64,000 nucleotides of DNA from an uncultured Clostridia bacterium (GTDB taxonomy: Bacteria; Bacillota; Clostridia; Christensenellales; Borkfalkiaceae), in contig CALWCH010000001.1 in the NCBI GenBank assembly GCA_944376335.1, forward strand, positions 154,172-218,171, written 5' to 3'. Shown here in pieces: positions 59,265 through 64,000 of this stretch; the stretch's first letter is position 1; every line of letters begins with the position of its first letter. Position numbers and translations under genes: made by a program. Below the pieces are notes generated by a model that saw only the letters and a list, made by a program, of their open reading frames with translations, did no database searches and was not told the DNA's origin.

Positions 59265-60380
59265 TTAATTTGCTTTGAGAAGGGCGGCCGCATATACGGT
59301 GATGCCCCTGCCCTCGCCCACATAGCCCAATTTTTCGTTGGTGCCCGCCGCGATGCCCACCTCGGACGGGGAGAGGGCGAGGGCGGCGGCGAGGCCCTTT
59401 TTCATCTCCTCGATGTAGGGGGAGAGGCGGGGGCGCTCCGCAAGCACGGAGACGCTCACGTTCTTGGGCGCGAGGCCGCGCTCTTTGAGAAGGCGCATGA
59501 CCTCTTTTAAAAGCTGCATGCTGTCGGCATTTGCAAAGCGCTCGTCGGTGTCGGGGAAGTAATAGCCGATGTCGCGAAGGCCCGCCGCGGAAAGGAGCGC
59601 ATCCATCACGGCGTGGACGAGCACGTCGCCGTCGCTGTGGGCGACAAGGCCGCTCGTTGAAGGAATTTTCACGCCCGCGAGGGTGATGAAGGGCTGCGCT
59701 TTCCCGAAGGCGTGGGTGTCGACGCCGAAGCCGACGCGCTCAAAGGGCGCAAAATCTTCGGCATACGTCAGTTTTTTATTGCCCTTCTCCCCCGAAAAGA
59801 GGCGGGGCGGGGCGACGTACTGCGCAAAGAGCCCGCTCTCGTCCGTGAAGGAGCTGAGCGTTCCCGCCGCATCTGCCCGATAGAAAGCGGTGCGGAGGGC
59901 GTCCGTATAAAAGCCCTGCGGGGTCTGGACGGTGAAGACGATGTCTCTCGGCGGCACGGCGGCGATGCAGCCGTCGCGGGCGAGGACGGTGGTGTCCGTC
60001 GCGGGGAGCGAGCAGACGCCGCTGCCGTATTGTTTGACGCTCTCGATGCAATTTCGGATGATATTTTTCGAAACGAAGGGGCGGGCTGCGTCGTGGACGA
60101 GGACGATGTCGCCCTTGGCCTCTATTAAGGCGTTGAAAACACTCTCTTCCCGCGTCGCCCCGCCCTTTACCGTGCGGGCATGGGGGTAGGGGGCAAGCAG
60201 CTTTTGGATGGCAGCCTCGTCCTCTTTTCGGCAGGGGATGAGAAGTTCGTCGGCTTCCTCGGAAAATGCCGAAAGGGAGTAAGAGAGCACGGGCAGGCCG
60301 TTTAAGGGGCGGAGAATTTTATTTTCCGAAAAGCCCGCCCTCTCGCCGCTGCCGCCCGCGGGCAGGATGGCGGTGATCAC
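59265..60380 (-). CDS. ispDF: Bifunctional IspD/IspF isoprenoid enzyme
   Basis: A 371-residue fusion of two steps of the MEP pathway. The IspD part (about 1-215) makes CDP-ME with AILPAGGSGERAGFSENKI and VHDAARPFVS. The IspF part (about 216-371) cyclises CDP-ME-2-phosphate, with GVDTHAF holding the first zinc ligands, AHSDGDVLVHAVMDALLSA, and TDERFANADSM. Fused enzymes are known in several bacteria. Its ATG overlaps the S4 gene stop by 4 nt. Confidence 0.95.
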   Translation of the reverse strand: MITAILPAGGSGERAGFSENKILRPLNGLPVLSYSLSAFSEEADELLIPCRKEDEAAIQKLLAPYPHARTVKGGATREESVFNALIEAKGDIVLVHDAARPFVSKNIIRNCIESVKQYGSGVCSLPATDTTVLARDGCIAAVPPRDIVFTVQTPQGFYTDALRTAFYRADAAGTLSSFTDESGLFAQYVAPPRLFSGEKGNKKLTYAEDFAPFERVGFGVDTHAFGKAQPFITLAGVKIPSTSGLVAHSDGDVLVHAVMDALLSAAGLRDIGYYFPDTDERFANADSMQLLKEVMRLLKERGLAPKNVSVSVLAERPRLSPYIEEMKKGLAAALALSPSEVGIAAGTNEKLGYVGEGRGITVYAAALLKAN

Positions 60381-60619
60381 GGCAGTACCTCATAAAGAGA
60401 GCTCGCCTCGTCTTTTTTCACCGTCTCCTTAAGTTCGAGCACTTTAAAGCGCATGGTGCCCGCCGCGTAGGCAAGTTCGACTTCGTCGCCGACTTTGAGG
60501 CGGTAGGAAGGCTTGACCTGCTTGCCGTTGACGCTGATCTTCCCGGCATCTGCGGCCTCCTGGGCGAGCGTCCTGCGCTTTAAGATGCGCGATACCTTTA
60601 AGAATTTGTCGATGCGCAT
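60377..60619 (-). CDS. S4-domain RNA-binding protein (RqcP/YabO-like)
   Basis: An 80-residue protein made of one S4 domain: MRIDKFLKVSRILKRRTLAQ, AGKISVNGKQVKPSYRLKVGDEVEL. It matches RqcP (YabO/Hsp15-like), which joins RqcH in alanine tailing of stalled nascent chains on 50S subunits. ATG 60619 is preceded by GGGAGA; a longer in-frame upstream stretch runs through the divergent promoter and is rejected. It is the first gene of the ispDF-radA operon. Confidence 0.85.
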   Translation of the reverse strand: MRIDKFLKVSRILKRRTLAQEAADAGKISVNGKQVKPSYRLKVGDEVELAYAAGTMRFKVLELKETVKKDEASSLYEVLP

Positions 60620-60668
60620 GGTTTTCTCCCGAATGAAAAAATTTTTTTGCGTTTGACCGTAAAACCCG

Positions 60669-60697
60669 TTGACAAAATTTTGCCCGTAGGGTATAAT
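60669..60697 (+). promoter_or_regulatory. Consensus promoter for rpoB
   Basis: TTGACA (60669-60674), 17 nt, TATAAT (60692-60697), a perfect housekeeping promoter. A weaker TATACT at 60897-60902 might be a second start nearer the gene. Confidence 0.82.
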
Positions 60698-60703
60698 GGC
60701 ATA

Positions 60704-60953
60704 CTGTATCATTATGCTCGGTGACTGTGCGCTCGCCCCTGAAAACGGGGAAAAACGCAGGAAAATCTTGAGCTTTTCGGGCGGTTTACGCCCTTGCTGC
60801 TCCCGCTATTATACCGCATTTTGGCGCGGTTGTAAAGGGGGATGGGGGAGCTTTTTGCGGCAATTTCGGACATTTCGATTTTTATCGATGAAAAGATATA
60901 CTCGGTAGATCGTGGGTAGATAGACAACGAAACAAGAAGGAGTATTTTGACGG
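60704..60953 (+). other. Long structured leader of rpoB
   Basis: About 250 nt separate the promoter from rpoB. Small stems are visible: CCCC/GGGG near 60740, GGGCG/CGCCC near 60780, ACCGC/GCGGT near 60815, and TCGAT/ATCGA near 60880. No known riboswitch or ribosomal-protein leader is recognised. A 70-codon open frame here is judged noncoding. AGAAGGAG precedes the rpoB start. Confidence 0.5.

Positions 60954-64000
<3,047 letters not shown>

Noticed and set aside
60696-60908. 70-codon plus-strand open frame in the rpoB leader
   Set aside because: Begins within the -10 box of the promoter and has no ribosome site; cysteine and arginine-rich translation typical of noncoding DNA.

Overview
The window looks like chromosome from a spore-forming, plant-glycan-using Firmicute of class Clostridia. 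The evidence is a SigK-type late sporulation sigma factor, a tryptophan T-box leader, SipW-type signal peptidases with TasA-like substrates, glutamine synthetase type III, TTGACA-17-TATAAT promoters, and AGGAGG ribosome sites. Most genes are GC-rich with C-ending codons. A placement near Christensenellales is only a guess. AT-richer patches mark likely imports: the restriction-modification pair, the TasA-like gene, and the 3' part of a giant adhesin gene.

Layout. 1-3.3 kb: hexuronate operon (uxuB end, uxaC, uxuA, eda) taking glucuronate through mannonate to KDG and splitting KDPG; no KDG kinase is visible. 3.4-7.6 kb: TetR regulator divergent from a heterodimeric ABC exporter. 7.8-10.1 kb: tRNA-Ala(GGC), tRNA-like scars, then an Eco47II-type restriction-modification pair. 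10.1-19 kb: HAD phosphatase, two NAD(P)-fold oxidoreductases, M18 aminopeptidase, a GH3 enzyme with reversed domain order plus a SIMPL protein, and a GH13 amylase-family enzyme. 19.1-28.2 kb: six-gene SipW/TasA-like surface operon preceded by a 13-G tract. It contains two paralogous S26B signal peptidases, one lacking the catalytic histidine, and three proteins with a shared T-[FY]-[AG]-[KR]-Y signal motif. 28.3-31.0 kb: tRNA-Ser(CGA) carrying a 2.7-kb integrative element (integrase, HUH Rep, XRE regulator) bounded by 59-bp direct repeats, followed by tRNA-derived scars. 31.5-33.4 kb: autoregulated ADH-TetR operon. 33.4-35.2 kb: Trp T-box and stand-alone trpB2. 35.3-45.9 kb: lipoprotein, aspS, sigK, rRNA methyltransferase, pseudouridine synthase, a membrane-anchored surface protein, DUF378 protein, feoAB, second pseudouridine synthase. 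46.1-49.9 kb: Na/phosphate cotransporter with a PhoB/PhoR-like pair. 50.0-51.9 kb: GH51 arabinofuranosidase. 52.1-57.8 kb: glutamine synthetase III, dut, trmB, an Fe-ADH, and a glycosyltransferase. 57.9-60.6 kb, minus strand: S4 protein, ispDF, radA. 60.7 kb to the end: rpoB with a long leader, cut by the window edge.

The most interesting material is the SipW surface operon. Next are the minimal integrative element with a phiX174-like nick sequence in its replication region, and several promoters whose -10 box sits only 6-7 nt before the start codon, suggesting leaderless mRNAs. No CRISPR array or rRNA gene was seen.
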